Shown piece by piece: positions 62,768 to 64,000 of a stretch of DNA of 64,000 nt. The stretch covers positions 34,355 through 98,354 of the forward strand of contig JAMFSR010000009.1 in assembly GCA_026225395.1 (NCBI GenBank), given 5' to 3'. The position numbers and the translations under genes were made by a program. Numbering within the stretch: the first letter of the stretch is position 1; every line of letters begins with the position of its first letter. This stretch comes from Granulicella sapmiensis (lineage in GTDB: Bacteria; Acidobacteriota; Terriglobia; Terriglobales; Acidobacteriaceae). Under the pieces are notes generated by a model, which was not told where the DNA came from, ran no database searches, and saw only the letters and a program-made list of their open reading frames with translations.

Positions 62768-63148
62768 ATGGCCCGTATCGCCGGCGTCGACCTGCCAGGA
62801 AACAAACAGGTTCGCATCGCCCTTACTTACATTTATGGCATCGGTGACCCCCGCGCCCTCAAGATTCTTGAGGCTGCCGGCATCGACCCGTTCGTCAAGA
62901 TGGGAACCCTCGACGAGGATCAGCTCAACGCCATCCGTCAGGTCATCGAAAAGCAGGGCGGCATTGAAGGCGATCTCCGCAAGGAAATCTCGCTCAACAT
63001 CAAGCGCCTCATTGAAATCCAGTCCTACCGTGGTCTTCGCCACCGCCGCTCGCTTCCTGTCCGCGGCCAGCGCACTCACACCAACGCTCGTACCCGCAAA
63101 GGCCCCCGTAAGGGCACCGTTGCCGGTAAGAAGAAAGCGACCAAGTAA
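62768..63148 (+). CDS. rpsM: 30S ribosomal protein S13
   Basis: 126 residues: [40 protein letters not shown] and the C-terminal [20 protein letters not shown] with a Lys-rich tail. S13 binds the head of the small subunit and contacts S19 and the tRNA in the P site. rpsK follows three bases after its stop. The 203-bp leader upstream contains the C-rich tract and may hold regulatory RNA, but I cannot assign a known leader. Confidence 0.96.
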   Translation: MARIAGVDLPGNKQVRIALTYIYGIGDPRALKILEAAGIDPFVKMGTLDEDQLNAIRQVIEKQGGIEGDLRKEISLNIKRLIEIQSYRGLRHRRSLPVRGQRTHTNARTRKGPRKGTVAGKKKATK

Positions 63149-63151
63149 GCC

Positions 63152-63574
63152 ATGGCTAAGTCACAGAACAAAGGCACCGGCGCAAAGGTCGGCAAGAACA
63201 AGAAGTTCAAGAAGCGCGAGCGGAAGAACGTTCCGTACGGTCTGGTGTTCATCCAGGCTTCGTTCAACAACACCATCGTCACCATCACCGATCAGACCGG
63301 CAACACGCTTTCGTGGAAGTCCTCCGGCTCGCTTGGCTTCCGCGGCTCCCGCAAGGGAACCCCGTTTGCCGCCCAGCAGGCCGCGACCAACGCAGCGTCT
63401 GCCGCTCGCGATCACGGTGTTCGCTCGGTTGACGTTCGCGTCGCCGGTCCGGGTTCCGGCCGTGAAAGCGCCATCCGCGCTCTCGCTGCCGCCGGTATCG
63501 ATGTGCGCAGCATCCGTGACGTTACGCCGATGCCGCACAACGGCTGCCGCCCGCCCAAGCGCCGCCGCGTTTGA
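63152..63574 (+). CDS. rpsK: 30S ribosomal protein S11
   Basis: 140 residues: a basic N-terminus ([20 protein letters not shown]), [40 protein letters not shown] and the C-terminal [18 protein letters not shown]11 forms part of the platform of the small subunit and interacts with S18 and 16S rRNA. It is three bases after rpsM and 190 bp before rpsD, a gap filled by two strong palindromes. Confidence 0.96.
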   Translation: MAKSQNKGTGAKVGKNKKFKKRERKNVPYGLVFIQASFNNTIVTITDQTGNTLSWKSSGSLGFRGSRKGTPFAAQQAATNAASAARDHGVRSVDVRVAGPGSGRESAIRALAAAGIDVRSIRDVTPMPHNGCRPPKRRRV

Positions 63575-63628
63575 TTTGCGTGTTCCGTTCGTACGCGCGG
63601 TTACCCTCCGCGTGGCACGAACCGGAAG

Positions 63629-63693
63629 GGCCCGGTTTCAACCGGGCCATCAAGACGCTCTCTAAATTTGGCCGCGGGCTTTAGCCCGCGGCC
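63629..63693 (+). repeat. Two strong palindromes between rpsK and rpsD
   Basis: The first is GGCCCGGTT/AACCGGGCC (63629-63648). The second is GGCCGCGGGCT/AGCCCGCGGCC (63670-63693). No U-tract follows either. They may attenuate or process the transcript before rpsD or be REP-like elements; the second shares CCGCGGGCT with the terminator near 28,720. Confidence 0.65.
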
Positions 63694-63764
63694 CCTAACT
63701 CGGATCGGGACCAGAAGCGCAGCTAGCGCGTAAACCGATCGACATCCGAACCAGGAGAAATACA

Positions 63765-64000
63765 ATGGCACGTTACACAGGACCCGTCTGCCGCCTTTGC
63801 CGCCGCGATGGAACAAAGCTCTTCCTCAAGGGACCGAAGTGCTTCTCGGACAAATGCCCCGTAGAAAAGCGCAACTTCCCCCCCGGCCAGCACGGCCAGT
63901 CCAAGAAGCAGAAGAAGGTTGTCGGCTACGGTCTCCAGCTTCGTGAGAAGCAGAAGGCCAAGCGCATCTACTTCACGCTTGAGACCCAGTTCCGTGCCTA
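63765..64000 (+). CDS. rpsD: 30S ribosomal protein S4 (3' partial)
   Basis: The first 78 residues are in the window ([20 protein letters not shown] ...). Four cysteines C9, C12, C26 and C31 make the zinc-binding form of S4. [20 protein letters not shown] and [20 protein letters not shown] are conserved. AGGAG lies eight bases before the ATG. S4 nucleates small-subunit assembly and in some bacteria represses its own operon. The gene continues beyond the right edge. Confidence 0.95.
   Translation, partial: MARYTGPVCRLCRRDGTKLFLKGPKCFSDKCPVEKRNFPPGQHGQSKKQKKVVGYGLQLREKQKAKRIYFTLETQFRA

Noticed and set aside
1..64000. Gene-transfer island or prophage
   Set aside because: No integrase, transposase, tRNA-flanked boundaries or phage genes; housekeeping genes are spread through the window. 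The lower-GC secreted repeat genes at 37.7-44.3 kb are the only compositional outliers and lack mobility genes.

Overview
The window looks like a chromosomal segment of an acidobacterium, most likely from the Terriglobia (a Granulicella/Terriglobus/Edaphobacter-like organism). The sequence-level reasons are a secreted protein of the 'VWFA-related Acidobacterial domain' type, a TonB-dependent receptor that opens with a carboxypeptidase-regulatory-like domain, large secreted NHL and Ig-like repeat proteins, and moderately high GC with frequent GTG and TTG starts. The genus is inference. I see no tRNA, rRNA, CRISPR array, transposase or phage gene.

Layout. (1) 1-7.0 kb, acyl-lipid metabolism: the 3' part of a fatty acyl-AMP ligase/carrier/thioester reductase, a lipocalin-like secreted protein, an MMPL-type lipid exporter, the two subunits of a 3-oxoacid CoA-transferase, and the fossil C-terminus of a short-chain dehydrogenase. 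(2) 7.2-27.2 kb, a glycan-use locus: a membrane-bound regulator-like protein, a GH2 beta-mannosidase-type enzyme, a TonB receptor, a secreted protein of unknown family, a nucleotide pyrophosphatase/phosphodiesterase and a GH3 enzyme with a PA14 insert. It ends with a lipoprotein carrying a GH16-type motif that sits directly before a propeller-type sensor kinase and a NarL-type regulator. (3) 27.2-37.5 kb, mixed functions: DoxX-like protein, SDR, VWA protein, VOC protein, xseA, a receiver protein, a K+ channel-like protein, a TPR membrane protein, a lone GvpL/F homologue and pgsA. (4) 37.6-44.3 kb, two very large secreted repeat proteins. (5) 44.3-54.1 kb, housekeeping: glutamate dehydrogenase, a His-rich lipoprotein, trpE and trpG, a GT-C-like membrane protein, efp, acylphosphatase and apt. 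(6) 54.2-61.9 kb: an FmdE-like protein, GH13 and GH28 enzymes, a frameshifted SPFH/band-7 gene, a zinc ribbon, a PhnB-like protein, a GYF_2 membrane protein and a bactofilin. (7) 62.1-64 kb, a translation operon: infA-rpmJ-rpsM-rpsK-rpsD.

How the parts may work together. In the glycan locus the outer-membrane receptor, the secreted hydrolases and the sensor-regulator pair form a plausible sense-import-degrade unit. The lipoprotein abutting the kinase gene is a candidate accessory sensor. No single new system can be proven from sequence alone. The best candidates for novelty are the lipoprotein/kinase pair, the unknown secreted protein beside the TonB receptor, the GvpL/F homologue without gas-vesicle partners, EF-P with Asn at the modification-loop tip, and G-quadruplex-prone tracts, one of them inside the ribosomal-protein operon.
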